Assembly (NCBI RefSeq): GCF_022965805.1
Contig: NC_133115.1
Span: 35,331,321-35,395,320 of the forward strand
Reading direction: 5' to 3'
Source: Primulina eburnea
Taxonomy: Eukaryota > Streptophyta > Magnoliopsida > Lamiales > Gesneriaceae
Length of the DNA: 64,000 nucleotides
The position numbers were made by a program, and so were the translations under genes. The notes below the pieces were generated by a model. It saw only the letters and a list, made by a program, of their open reading frames with translations. It made no database searches and had not been told where the DNA came from. Of this stretch, positions 48,437-60,331 are shown piece by piece (within the stretch, counting starts at the first letter, position 1; each line of letters opens with the position of its first letter).

Positions 48437-51400
48437 CTGCAACCATTGGCATCATGAACAGCTGAAGGAAAATAGGAATCAAGAAGCCGTGGGGCATTAA
48501 TTACAGCCTGCAAAGCAGCAGCCATTGCAGGAGAGGTCCAATGATGTTCCTAAAACATCACATTGGCAAAGAAACATTAGATATCCAGGCAAACTATGAC
48601 CAAAGAAATTCCGACTCATTGGTAGAACAACAGAACTCGTTTGCAGGAGAGGTCCCATGACTATCAATAAGCAAAATCTCTAGAATTATTACTTCAATGG
48701 AGAAAAATAAACCAAACCGCTTGGCAAGTTAGAGAAACAGGAGACCATTTGCGCAAACAAATCATAAGAAAAGTTACAGTAACATACTCTCACAATAAAT
48801 AAAATGAGTAAAAGGTGTGTGAAACATTAGTTGGCCAAAACATTGGCCTCTAACTTGCAATAGCACAATCATGGAAAAATAAAGGTGGTTATTAGATTAG
48901 ATGTTTCCGACCAAAATTGAAGTAACAAACCAGAGGAAAAGCTATAATGGTCCACCGTCTAATTATGATAACACCAAATACTTTCATCCTTTGGTTATCC
49001 TACAAGTTACACAGAAAGTACCATACAGAAAGGCCGTCATTATCATCCTTGAGGAGATCAAGAAAGATATAGTCAACAGTCATATTAGTGCTATCTTCAG
49101 ATTCAGAATCTGCACCTCCATCTCCAATGGTTGAACCTGTATATGCTTCATCCATGAGTGCGAGCAACATCTGTATTCAGACAAGGGTTATTAACATTGA
49201 GTAGAAATATAACTGGCATATTTTCTAGTTCTGTCCAGACCTCAGGTGCAGCGCTTTTTTGAATTAAAGCTATGCTGCTTCCAACAAGTGACCCAGAGCT
49301 TCGTTCAACCTTTTCCAGTGCCACAACCAGTACTAGTCAAGACATATAGAAAGATGTCACAGTGTAGAATGATGAGCAAGAAATTTTCAACAAACAGATC
49401 TTTCAATCGAAACAATGGTTGTGCTGTTCCTGCATACTTGAGAAATTCTTGCAAAATTGTGAGTGCAAATAAGAACCTGTATATCTAACAGATACCTATT
49501 CATGTAAGGCAAAAAGGCTAGAATAAAGAAAATTACTTAATTCTACTTTTGCTTCACCAACTCAGCTTAAACAGTGTAAAAGAACAACAAAGATAAATTA
49601 TATACATAACTCCCCGATGAAATTGTAGCTTAGCACTTGAAGTATAAACACTTTACCTTTAAACTTAATAGGAACAATAACATCTGAAACTAATTTATAA
49701 GATTCAAATAATCTGAACACCAATGAACCACATGTACTGCATAAGATAAACCCTTTTGCTCCAGAGTGCTAATGAATGCAAGCCAGAGATCATAGTTGTC
49801 GCAAAATCTAGATAAACGAACTCACTAGGTAAGTCAACAAGTGATTGGAAAAGGAGAAAGAAGTATCCAGGAGACATGAATCCACCAAAAACTCTTATGA
49901 ATAATTCTTCTAATCTGCATAACAGAGAAAAAGATTCAGAGCTGAAAGACCATTTGACTACAAAACAAACGACAAGCTCAGTGGTGACATAAAATGCATT
50001 TATTTGGGTGATATTTCACCAATAATTATCATTCACTAACTTGAATTTTGGTGGAGAACACAGAAGAATGTGGTAGGAGGAGACTTATCTCCATTCCATG
50101 CAATAAACTTCAGCATTAATTGGAAAAACTGCATGTTAACAAAATAACTTAATTGACCATATCATGCTGCGAGACATTAAAAGAGGAAAGTAGTGAATTA
50201 ATTACTATTCTTTCAGTTATTTATTATGTCGTTGCTAACACAAATCTAGAAAGTCATTCACTTATCAACACAAAAAAAAAATACTACACTTACAATTCTT
50301 TCAGTTATTACTTTGTTGCTAATATAAATCTTGAAAGTGGTTCTGTTACAAGTTTGAGGCTTTAAGCTATGGGGTGGTAGTCGACTGGACCAAACTGGGG
50401 AAATACAAAATATCTAGAAACAAGAGAGGCAGAATGCATGTAGGAGGATAAAAGGGGGAAGTTAATATTTAGGGGGAGAAGATTTTGTTGAGAGATGTAG
50501 CTAGTACTGCTAGGGGAGGAGAGATAATATATTTTATTTTCTATATCGCGAGACCGTTCTATCTTGAGAGAATTTCATCATGACTCGCAGTCATCTATTG
50601 CACGTCATTAATTATATCTTCTCATTTATTTACTACGGCGATGAACTATCAAATTATCTCAAACCATATGCATCAATAGTATCTAGAAGAATTTATCTCA
50701 AAGCATATACCTGAGAAAGCAATGTGGGAAAGGATTTTAAAAGCTTTCCTTTGTTTGAGTTAAAAAATTCCGTAGTTTTTTCAGCAACAAGAGGATCTGC
50801 AAATTCACTACAAGAATAATCCAAAATCGGCATGTGTATGACGACCATTAAATTGATAGATCCAGGTCCATTGGACTGGATATAAGAAATCACTTCGTAA
50901 ATAACATGACATTAACAAATGCATTGTGGAAAACAGATATAACTGAGTTGGCAATAACTCTGATTCCATATACCACAAAAAGTAAATAAACACATTGTTA
51001 TTTTAGAAGATTTTGAAATTCACCAGTTTCGGTTGCTTGGTAATTTCAAAATTTAGTAAATAAAATGACCGCTGTCAGTTCAAAGCGTTGCTGCATACTA
51101 TCACAAATTCATGAAGTTAGATACAGAATCCGATGACAAAAAAACTGGAATTTATCAGGAACTCAAGCATGAGCAAACAACGTATATTTATCAACACAAC
51201 AATGGGGGCATCCAAAACTAATTAGGTAAATGTAAATGTGACCCGAACCTACAGCAGATAAAATGAGGATTAGAAAACCAGGAGGTCGAATTCAGTAAAT
51301 CTCATGTTTACCAAAATTAATTTTTCCACTCTTTCAGTCTACTTTTGCACTGGATATCCATTCAATATAGCACACAACTCATATAGTATGAGTATAGGAC

Positions 51401-51562
51401 AGATGCATAAGCAATATCCCTACATTTTTATTTTTATTTTGCCAAGAGAAGAATGTGAATTTTCCCTTACCGGCTCAAACATGAGCAGGAAAATGTTCCA
51501 AGGCAAGGATCAGCATCGTGTAAAATGACATCCCCAAAATCAAGGAAAAATTGAAGAATGGC
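48437..51562 (-). pseudogene. AP-5 complex subunit zeta-1 (AP5Z1), internal gene fragment
   Basis: AP5Z1 is the zeta (spatacsin-linked) subunit of the AP-5 endosomal sorting adaptor. Seven exons with intact splice borders follow in order on the minus strand: 51471-51562 (AILQFFLDFGDVILHDADP), 50711-50807 (EFADPLVAEKTTEFFNSN), 50085-50128 (FFQLMLKFIAWNGD), 49826-49914 (LEELFIRVFGGFMSPGY), 49241-49332 (VVALEKVERSSGSLVGSS), 49027-49170 (MLLALMDEAYTGSTIGDG) and 48437-48549 (HHWTSPAMAAALQAV). They are in frame and match my memory of the middle (~residues 80-310) of the ~560-residue Arabidopsis protein. The first exons, with the start codon, and all C-terminal exons are missing. The last exon lacks a short stretch after INAP compared with the family. 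It is a gene fragment; the open frames suggest it is fairly young. Confidence 0.8.
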
Positions 51563-52676
51563 CTAAAAGACAAAGGATGACAGCCTAGAGTATGAGCAAA
51601 CAATTCGGATTAAAACGAATCAGATTCATCATCAAATGGGAAGAACAGCAGTACTTATTTCACAACAAAACAATGATTGACAACAATTTTCTACAATTCG
51701 AGAAGTCAGTAAGACATAACATCGTGCTTTGTTAATAATTTGGATCTTATTTGTTTCTCTACTGGAAGATGGAGTGAAAGATAGCCTCTGAAGTGGTTTA
51801 TTTCTCAGTTACATATGTTTTTCCCTCAAAATCCCACCTTGACCGCAAATATTCCCAGAAAATTCATTATTTAGATTATCCAGTTGATCTCACTCTTACA
51901 AAGTTCATGTAACATTTTGATCTACGCGATTCAAACAAACTTCAATTAAACCACGTGCCTTCCTTAAAAAAGAAAGAAACAGTAAAAAGTAAAAATACAA
52001 CTTCGTTGCCACGTGGCGAGCCCAAAATTTTCGACAATGTTAATTTAGCCCAGTTATCGGATAGTCCGGCCCACTGCCAGCACACAAGGTAAGCCTGTCT
52101 AAACTCGACCACGTCGGTTTCCACTATCGCAATCTTTCCTTGGGGAAGCGACGCAGTGCCCTGCTCCAAAGCCTAAACCTTAAGGTTAGTCCCCTTCAAT
52201 GGCTGCCTCCATTGTTTAATCCAAAGTTTTGAATTTTTTACTCAACGGCACTTCAGAAAAGAGAGAGTCCATGTACTTGGATTCAAAAGTTCGGTTGGTG
52301 ATATGATAGAGATTGCGGAAGATTATTTGAGATGGCTTTTGTTTTGAAGGAGGATCCGAAGAACTAGCATTCTTTTCCAGTCAAATTACTTATCTGTGCG
52401 AAGATTTTATATCATTCTCTTTAGCTCTGATGCTGATATTATAACTTCATTTTCACAATTTAATCGACTCTTTTATCTCTACAATTTTGTTTTTGTTCAT
52501 GAATATACTTACTGATTTGTTAATATCATCGGAGAGGTATTTGATTCAATTATTTTTTTAAAAAAACTTTGGTCTCAATGTTTCTGAAAATTCTCAAAAT
52601 AAGTGTTAGTTGTACTTGTATTGTTTTTTGACATAATGAAAAGGATGTCATCTGATCATTTTTTATATTTCTGCAG
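51563..52676. other. Spacer between the divergent AP5Z1 and DDL fragments
   Basis: I looked on the minus strand for the AP5Z1 N-terminal exon and did not find it. A minus-strand frame at 51942-52169 has no recognisable domain. On the plus strand the text near 52150-52210 looks like a leader region, but no credible start codon leads into the DDL exons. Confidence 0.5.
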
Positions 52677-53570
52677 AGGGCATACCCAAGAACTGCTGAA
52701 AAAAGGTGAGCCACCTATTTAAAATCACTATTTAATATTGCATTTCAAGATGCATCTTTTAGCTGTCATCAATTATTCGTATACATAGATAAGATAACAA
52801 GTAGATAGGGTGCTTTTGAGGAACAAGTTAATATGTGGATTTAGTTTGGCATTCCTGATCTTTTATGACGACTTACGTTCATGCTTCAAAAAATGTTGTT
52901 TTTATTTTAGTTATCATATAATTATGATATTTGCGAATCTGGCTTTTATCAGTTTGATTTTTGAAGTCATCGTTGTGCAAATAAAGTACTGCATAAGAAT
53001 TTTGAAACTATATCATAAAAATTCCGCGATTTATGTGGGCCTTGTATTGTCTCTTAATTCTGGTTTCTGGTTCTTGTGAGATTGGCTTGGATAGACATTG
53101 CAATCATTGAAGTCCATTACATTTTCATTTTTCGTCTTTTTAGATCTATTGTTTTCTCATTTTGTAAGAGAGATGTTAGATTCCAGGGGATTTGTTTCTC
53201 TGGTGTGTGGTAAGCTGCTTCATGGCTTTAGCTTTTGCATCCTTTTACATTGTTATTTCTTGCGCAAGCAGGAACGATGACAATGATTCATTAGCTAATT
53301 TGAAGGCCGCTGAAGATACACCGGAAGCCAAAGAAAAGGTATCTTTTCCATCAGACATAGTCATTTCATTCACTGTCGCCTAAGCCAGTTTTTATCTGTT
53401 TTTTCTTTCTTACTTTTGCTTAAACATTGAGCTGGATATATTTATTAAAATTATGAGCATCCGAGACTTTGTGCTTAAATTTATTCACTTATGAGTCGAA
53501 TTACATTTGCAGCAAAAGCCTTCATTTGAGCTGTCTGGAAAGCTTGCTGCTGAAACTAATCGATTCAGAG
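52677..53570 (+). pseudogene. DAWDLE (DDL/SNIP1, FHA-domain protein) gene fragment
   Basis: DDL is a nuclear FHA protein that aids DICER-LIKE 1 in microRNA processing. Three consecutive exons with correct GT/AG borders (52677-52705, 53272-53338, 53513-53570) spell RAYPRTAEKRNDDNDSLANL, KAAEDTPEAKEKQKPSFEL and SGKLAAETNRFRG. This is the linker just before the FHA domain. The following exons with the FHA domain (RGVTLLFNEPP onwards in the family) are absent, as is the Arg/Ser-rich N-terminal part with the start codon. The next gene starts only 0.8 kb downstream. It is therefore a broken fragment, although its frame is open. Confidence 0.78.
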
Positions 53571-54336
53571 GTAATTATTTGATTGTCTTTCCAGTCTAGT
53601 TAAAAGTTGCATCTAAACATAATGCTCTTTTGTATTCCACTTCTGATTGTGGTCAAAGTAGGAAAGATTTTGAACCTTTTGAGAGAACTGCAAAAAATTG
53701 ATGCTTTTCTTCATCGTGTAGAATTATCTGCTTCATTTGATAGTATTGATTAGTTGGTTGGTGCAGAAGTGAGCATGTGATGAAGTGAAGTTGATTGAAC
53801 GGTTGTTATCCTCTTTCCTTGCTTTGATAGATTATTTTAAACTGTGACCTGCACAATACTGTTGCTCTTCATTTGTGTATAAGCCATGAAATTTCTTGTC
53901 AAGCGAGCATATGAGCTGCCATTCATGCAACTTTTTTCCAGCATGTGATTGTTATTAGTTAAATCAATTTTATTTTATCCTCTATTTGATTATTATTAGT
54001 TAAATTAATTTTTTGAAAAACAAAGGAGATATATGTATTATAAAATTATTATTAAGAAAACTCATAAAGCCCTAACCAGTAACCCCACGGCCCAAATTTG
54101 TGTCTCCCGCCTCTGTTCCCAGCCATCCCGGGAGAACACGTACGCAAGTCAACGCCAGCTAACCACATAAACTTCAATTTGCATCTTCGTTTCTTCCCAT
54201 TTGGACTTAAACTCGACTATCCCCGACCCATCTTCTCAATTGCTGCTCAGAATCATCGCAGCTTCTCAATTCCTCGGGTTCTTTTGTTTGAGAAATTTGG
54301 GCTTTTTTGTTAGGTGCCGGAGACAGATTGAAGCAT
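53571..54336. other. Promoter and 5' UTR region of the NEPRO-like gene
   Basis: The FHA exons expected after the DDL fragment are not here. The right part (54060-54336) is richer in C and likely the leader; it has GCCCTAACCAG and CCCACGGCCCAAAT, a site II-like CGGCCCA, common before ribosome-biogenesis genes. An upstream ATG frame at 54098 would end before the main ATG and could act as an upstream ORF. Confidence 0.45.
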
Positions 54337-56826
54337 ATGGCTACAGATATTGAAACAGTTGAGCAGAGATTGAAGTCGTTTCTGGGTCAGATACTAACAG
54401 AACGAGGCATTCTTGAGAGAATTGTCTATAAACACAAAAACCAACATCGAAGATGCTCTTACTTTCAATATGTGCTGAAGGTTCTTTTTCGCTCCACGTT
54501 TTGCGCTTCCTTGTGAATGTGGCTTGGTTTGAAGTGGCGAGTTTTCTTTCTTTTGTGTTATTGTTTTGTGACGTATTTTGTTCTTTTTTAACGGGTAGGT
54601 TCGACGAGATTTGAACCTTCTGAAATCAGTGAACTTGGAGGAGATATTGGACGCCTCTTTCTTGGTGATCAACGGGAATAAACCACAGCAAAAGGTTCAG
54701 CTTTTGGAAAGGTTTTATATTCGTTATTGTTGTTTTCTTCTATTTATTCTCAGTTTTTCTTATTTTCTATACTATTTCCATTGAATTCCTTATATGCACC
54801 AGTCTTACAAATGCTCATCCCCTTTGAGTTATATTATTTGTTGGCGACCCTTGTGGTTTTAAATATGTACTTGTGAATTCTTATGTTATTTTCGTAGGCC
54901 ATTTTTATGGTCACTGGCAATTATCCATTACTGTTCTGCTTATAACCATTTACTTGTGTAATGTATCTTGTGAGTACTTAGCTAATCAATTTGAGCAGTG
55001 ATTTATTAGTAGTTTGGATCGGGGTTGAATTACACAGTTTAAGTGATTGGGTCAGGATATTAATTAAAGTTTCTAGCGAAGACACTATATTTGGTTAAGG
55101 CTTCTGCTGTGTTTCCCACACTTTTTTGTTAATTCTCGTCTTGGTGTATGAATATATCACTAGATTAATATAGTTTTGGAAGGAGGACATCTTAAAACTT
55201 ATTTATGATATACCTATTTCTTATCATATGCCAAGGAGAATAAACTAAACTACAACAAACTAGATTATTCATTTTCATCTGTTGGTAATATAGTTAAAGT
55301 TAAATTACTAATTCTTTGTATCCGTTGATCAATTTTGCATGTGAAAGGAAATTCTTGTATAATATTTTATTCTGTTTTTGCGGCTTCAGTTTGAAGAGGA
55401 GACGGTGTGACGGTGGCAAATACAATTTTTTGGAGAGGCTCTTGGGAGCTGCCCGCTTACTGTCACAGGTTTTCCCTCCAAACTTTCAGTTTCCTTTTAT
55501 CGGACCAATGTACTCTTAGTCGTAATGTAGACTATGCATTATTGCAGATGGTTGAGCCCCTGTTGAGGGCAGCTATGTATCCTTTAATTTCATTTTGGTG
55601 TTTAGTTTAGCCTCTATCCTTATATGTAGTTGTGATGTGCATGAAATCAACCAAAATGTTCTTTGTCAATGTTTTCTCTTAACAATTCTAAGGGAGATAT
55701 CTACACTGCTTGCTCAATCATTTTTTATGAAGTTATCCCTGACTACATTGGCCGTGCTTGCGCGCGTACGAGTATTAGTTCAACAAGTAAGTATAACTGT
55801 GTATCTTACAGCACACACACCCAGACTTCACTGCCTTTAAGAATCTTTTTGTCATATTCATCGCTTTAATCATAGAAAAGTATTTTGGAATATTGTTTGT
55901 CTTGATTATGTACGCAGGTACTTGTTGATGTTGTTCTTGTCTATAATTATGTTTCTTCTCTTTCTCAAAGGGAACATACTATAAAATTAAACCAAGAGGG
56001 ATTTGAGGTTAGTCTGCTTTAGTTCATGCAAAAGAGATCTCTCTCATGCAACACATTCATTTTGATTTCGGAAGTTGCTTTCGATACATGTAACAGCTAT
56101 TTCGAGAATATTATCCTAGGAAGATGGAAGCTACCGTGACATTAGACTGCATTTGGCAAATAGATAAGTATGTGTTAGTCGAGACGACAGATGAAAGTGA
56201 ATCAAAAAGTCAAGAGAAGGATGGCAAAGAAAATGTCTTCATACAGCCATCAAATATAAAATATGATAATATTGAGGCTTTCCTTGGAGGTACGTCCTCT
56301 AAATCAATGTGATGTATTATATTAATACATTATTCAATGACGGGGTTACAGAAGTTTTCATGGACCTTTAGTCTTCCTCTTTTCCTTTCCTCTTCTTTCT
56401 GTTGAATATCTTTCTTGTAGCTTAATGTATTTGGTGTGTTTGCATGATGTTATTTCCCTTTTTTATTGTGCAGTAGATGAATCTGATCCCATAGATGTGG
56501 AGCTTGTTTCAGCAGAACCGATTGTTGGTGAAGAAAGTTCAGTGAACCATCTTGAAACGCATGTTCAAGATGATTCACATAGTGCTGGATCATCGAGTTT
56601 TAATTTGGTTTCTCATAAATCTAAAACATGCGGTGAAAATTTGATGGAATATGATTCATTAACTGCTAGTAGCACGGCTCCTCTTGTTAAGCCTGTGAAA
56701 CATAGAAGCCCAACAAAGAAGAGTGTTGCATTTGTATCTGTTAATCCAAGGAGAACACCATTAACTGCAAATCAATCGGAGTTTCAGCTGAGAGGAAACG
56801 AGAAGAGTGGAGAAGATCACTGCTGA
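54337..56826 (+). CDS. Nucleolus and neural progenitor protein (NEPRO)-like, DUF4477
   Basis: This is the plant member of the NEPRO N-terminal family (DUF4477). The animal protein is nucleolar and its yeast relative Rmp1 belongs to RNase MRP, so a role in rRNA processing is inferred. Eight exons (54337-54480, 54599-54711, 55390-55468, 55548-55576, 55693-55786, 55918-56007, 56097-56289, 56474-56826) join in frame to 364 residues. Recognisable parts are IVYKHKNQHRRCSYFQYVL, RRDLNLLKSVNLEEIL, YNFLERLLGAARLLSQ and then a hydrophobic helix TLLAQSFFMKLSLTTLAVLA. The C-terminal third is acidic and low in complexity, with a basic PTKKSVAFVSVNPRRTPL near the end. The tiny 29-base exon 4 is supported by phase and by family sequence. 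It looks intact. Confidence 0.85.
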
Positions 56827-57700
56827 AATTCACAAGAATAGTCTTTTCAAGGAGGTGAATATACATGAAAATGAAGTTATATGAGATTTTGATACAAATT
56901 TAATTCTCAAGTATCATCAAGGGACATCATATTTTTGTAAATCTAATTTTTATTGGATTGATTAATTGGCTTTTGGTCATGTTAAATTCTGTTTTTTTTT
57001 TTTCTCGTGTCTTAAGATCCCTATTTTATCAAAGGTGTGCACCTTTTCAGTGATTTTATATAAGATTATCCATTCATGTTATTGGATTTCACAATATTTT
57101 TATTTGAATTCAAAACATTGATGTTTTTACGACATATTTGCTTGCATATGATATCAAGGTTGGTACCATATTTGGTGTGAGGTTTTGGATTTGTATGAAG
57201 ATCTCAAATTTCGTGTATATGATATCTCATATTCAAGATTGAAACAACTATATCTCCTTACTCAAAAAAATTTATTATTATCATAAAATTTTTTATGAGA
57301 TGATGTGATAGATTTTTTATTTGAGATACTCATAAAAATGTTATTTTTATTTCAAAATTATTATTTTAAATACGAATACAGTTGACGGTTTGTGATAAGT
57401 CTCACAATATGTCTAAACGAGCAAAAAATTAAAGTTCACAAGAGATCTACTGTATTATTATTTATGAGAAGTTTTGACCTTTTTCCGCAGATTTTGGGGC
57501 GAGTGGTGAGCAAGGCTAAAAATGAGGCGGTTCGGGTCTCTAATATTTTCTTGGCCGGCAATGTATCCTCACGTTTTCTCCTCACTTTTTCCGGAAAATG
57601 ATGATGTGATGTGTCACTGCTAATCTGGCGACAACCAATAATGCTAATTACTTCAAGAGCGATCTGTATTCAATGGTCATCTTAGTATTTTTTTTTTCTA
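56827..57700. other. 3' flank of NEPRO-like gene, AT-rich
   Basis: 3' UTR, followed by AT-rich DNA. Around 57295-57410 there is a very decayed stretch reminiscent of the GTGAGAC family (GATGATGTGATAG, then ACAGTTGACGG, GATAAGTCTCACAA). No gene. Confidence 0.45.
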
Positions 57701-57948
57701 TTAGGCAATGTTTGGTTTGCTTGATTAGGTAGGTTTATTTTTTTTAAACCCACTTAATCACTCGTTTGATTCGATTTTTATTAAACCAAATCAATCTGTA
57801 AGGCCCGAGAAATGTATTTCATTAATCAGAAAGGATTAGGCGATAATTAATATAATGATTGGTGATAATTGATTTAATTATAGACGGAACAGATAGGACC
57901 GGATAAGACAAGAAAAATGCACCAAATCACGAGCAAAGCCGAAGCATG

Positions 57949-58104
57949 CGCGCACATGCGCGACTTCATTGCGCGCACATGCGCGGGACATCCAGGAGCT
58001 TTGGCGCATATGCGCGGACGAGTGGGCGCATATGCGCGAGAAGCAGAAAGTGCCGAGCAGAATTACCGGCGCATATGCGCGGCGTTGTGCGCGCATATGC
58101 GCGC
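57949..58104. repeat. Cluster of GCGCAYATGCGC palindromes inside the LTR
   Basis: Six near-identical palindromes (GCGCACATGCGC twice, then GCGCATATGCGC four times) occur at about 57951, 57973, 58004, 58026, 58069 and 58091. The surroundings are GC-rich in an otherwise AT-rich LTR. The palindromes generate overlapping open frames on both strands that I regard as artefacts. A role as binding sites or methylation-dense control region is possible but unproven. Confidence 0.85.
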
Positions 58105-59360
58105 GGCATGCAAAGTAGAAATGTGCCACTTGTAATCCTTAGATGCAACATGGGTATATATATATACATATACGTACATGAAAGCTTTCTTCAGAATTAA
58201 GGAGGAGAAAAGAAATAGGAAGGAGAAGCTCCAAGTTCTTCCGACGAGAAAATCGTGAGTTACGTAAAATCTGCTCGTCCGATTTTAAATCTGAGTACGG
58301 TACTGTGTTCATATCAACGCAGGCTACAACTGGACGTAAGTTTTGTTACGTTTAGACAAGATTTGAATTTATGATATTGTCAAAATTGAATACGAATCAA
58401 ATATGATGTTTCTGCTATCGTGGACATTATAGAATTGAAGTCAGATTAAAGAACAGATTGTTTATGTATTTGTTATGATTTTTGAAAGATATTGACTGAG
58501 ATTTTGATATCAGAATTGTATATTATTGATTTTGAATATACCGATACTGAGATGATGAGTTCTGGTATTATATTTGTGATGTTCAGATTGACGGGGTTAT
58601 TCAGATTGTATTGTTATGCCGTCGAAACATCAGTTGATTTAAATTGATCAGATTCAGATATGATTTCGATTATATTGTGATGTCGATGATATGAATTGAA
58701 TTGTATCTTGTTCAGATATTGATCAGATTATGTACTGAGTTGAGTATTGATCAGAACAGATTGTGAATTGAGTTATTCATTGATACTATGTATTCGATAT
58801 TGTCTTTTCAGATTGGATATGGACAGAGTTGAATACAGGTCATCGTCTTCGTCAGACAGGGACGACAAAGGTATAATTCATGTGATATTTGGGAAGATAT
58901 AACTCAAATCAGATCTTATTTGAGTTTCCTAACTAAATCACATACTAGACTTATTGTTTATCTTTTGATATGATTATGATTTGTTTATAGAATTGTATTC
59001 GAATCTTTTAAGATAATTATGCATTGTTTACATATGGTTATGCATTGCATTTGAGATAGGAAAGTTTGACAGAAACAGTCAGACTTCTAGACGTTCGGTG
59101 TATCGTTACATAGGAGCAGACACCGCCCTATTGTAGATTATTCGATACAGATATGACCGAAGTCTAGGAATAAGACGTACGTCACCCCGAGTGATAGGGT
59201 AGGTGACAGCCATTGACGTCTTATTCACACCGGGATCCCTAGAGTTATAGTTGAGTCGAGTCTAGACATGATTTGACTAGAACTGCATGTGTTTATAGAT
59301 TTGGTTTCATAGACTATGAAACCCATGGTTATTGCTTTCAGTGATGACATCATGTTTATA

Positions 59361-60331
59361 CACTACAAGAAAATGGACCTTTAGTGACGGGAAATATCAT
59401 CACTACATAATCAAATCCCGTCATTAAATACTTTTAATGACGGGAAATTTCCCGTCATGGACCGTCGTTATTGCTCTCCCGTCACTAAAGGTAGCGACGG
59501 ATTTCTAATCCGTCGCCAAATAAGCGACAGTTTTATTATCCGTCGCTAATTTTAGCGACGATTACCTTTGAAGACCGTCGCTAATTTTCGCAACGGTTTT
59601 GTTTATGTTATCCGTCGCTAATTTGTTTCGTAAAATAAAAAATAATAATTTTATTAATTTAATAAATCTAATAAAACAAAAAATAGAAACTAAAATTTTG
59701 TAAAAAAGAAAAATTTTAAGTATTGTTAAGTAGTAAAATTATGTAAAAGTAAAAAATTTTAAGTGTTATTAAGTGGTGAAAAAAAATTAAAGTGATATGG
59801 TAAAATTGTGTAATAGAGAAAAATTTTAAGTGTTTTGTGAAGAGGTAAATTTGTGTGAGAAAGAAAATTTTTAAGTGTTGTGAAGTGTTGTAGAGGGAGA
59901 TGGCGGTATTTATAGAAATGGTGCGACGGTTTTTTATTAAACCGTCGCTAGTAGCAACGGTTTGACAAAATACTGTCGCAAATTTAAAAAACGTCGCTCA
60001 TTTTAGCGATGGTTATTATTCGACTGTCGCTAATTTAAATTTTGCGACAGATTAAAGTCAAACCGTCGCTATATTTAGTGACAGATTTGAAAAACCGTCG
60101 CTATATTTAGCGACCGCTTTGAAAAACCGTCGCTATATTTGCGACGGTGTTAATTTACCGTCGCTAATGTTTATAGATGCGACGGTTTTGATAACACCGT
60201 CGCTAAATATAGCGACGGTGATTAATCCGTCGCTATATTTAGCGATTTTTTTATTAAAAAAACTCTTGTAATGACCACTTTTGTGTACCCTCATTATTTT
60301 TTTGTCATTATTGATCAAATTTCTTGTAGTG
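59361..60331. mobile_element. Non-autonomous CACTA (En/Spm) transposon
   Basis: It starts CACTACAAGAAAATGGACC and ends TCAAATTTCTTGTAGTG, so it has perfect 12-bp CACTACAAGAAA inverted ends. It is flanked by the 3-bp duplication ATA (59358-59360 and 60332-60334) expected for CACTA elements. Its 971 bp encode no transposase. The interior is full of GCGACGG/CCGTCGC units in both orientations (e.g. 59490-59620 and 59925-60240), which in such elements act as subterminal transposase-binding repeats. It inserted into the LTR. Confidence 0.92.

Noticed and set aside
49336..49484. Minus-strand open stretch (LQEFLKYAGTAQPLF) taken at first as frameshifted AP5Z1
   Set aside because: A proper acceptor at 49333-49334 joins the previous exon to VVALEKVERSSG in frame, so this stretch is intron.
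50808..50893. Upstream continuation of the AP5Z1 exon (SNGPGSINLMVV)
   Set aside because: The acceptor at 50808-50809 fits the phase of the previous exon (S-R-E-F-A-D-P); the upstream residues are intron.
51942..52169. Minus-strand frame MEQGTASLPQGKIAIV as AP5Z1 first exon
   Set aside because: It does not resemble the AP5Z1 N-terminus and is not linked by fitting splice sites to the next exon.
48437..53570. Helitron capture of AP5Z1 and DDL fragments
   Set aside because: I saw no convincing TC start with a hairpin and CTRR end around the fragments; not excluded, but unsupported.
57949..58104. Possible CRISPR-like array
   Set aside because: The repeats are 12-bp palindromes with uneven 22-43 bp spacing in a plant LTR; there are no cas genes and this is a eukaryotic nuclear sequence.
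57878..58200. Several overlapping ORFs on both strands rich in A-H-M-R
   Set aside because: They are produced by the GCGCATATGCGC palindromes, which read similarly in both directions; they lie inside a solo LTR and have no domain.
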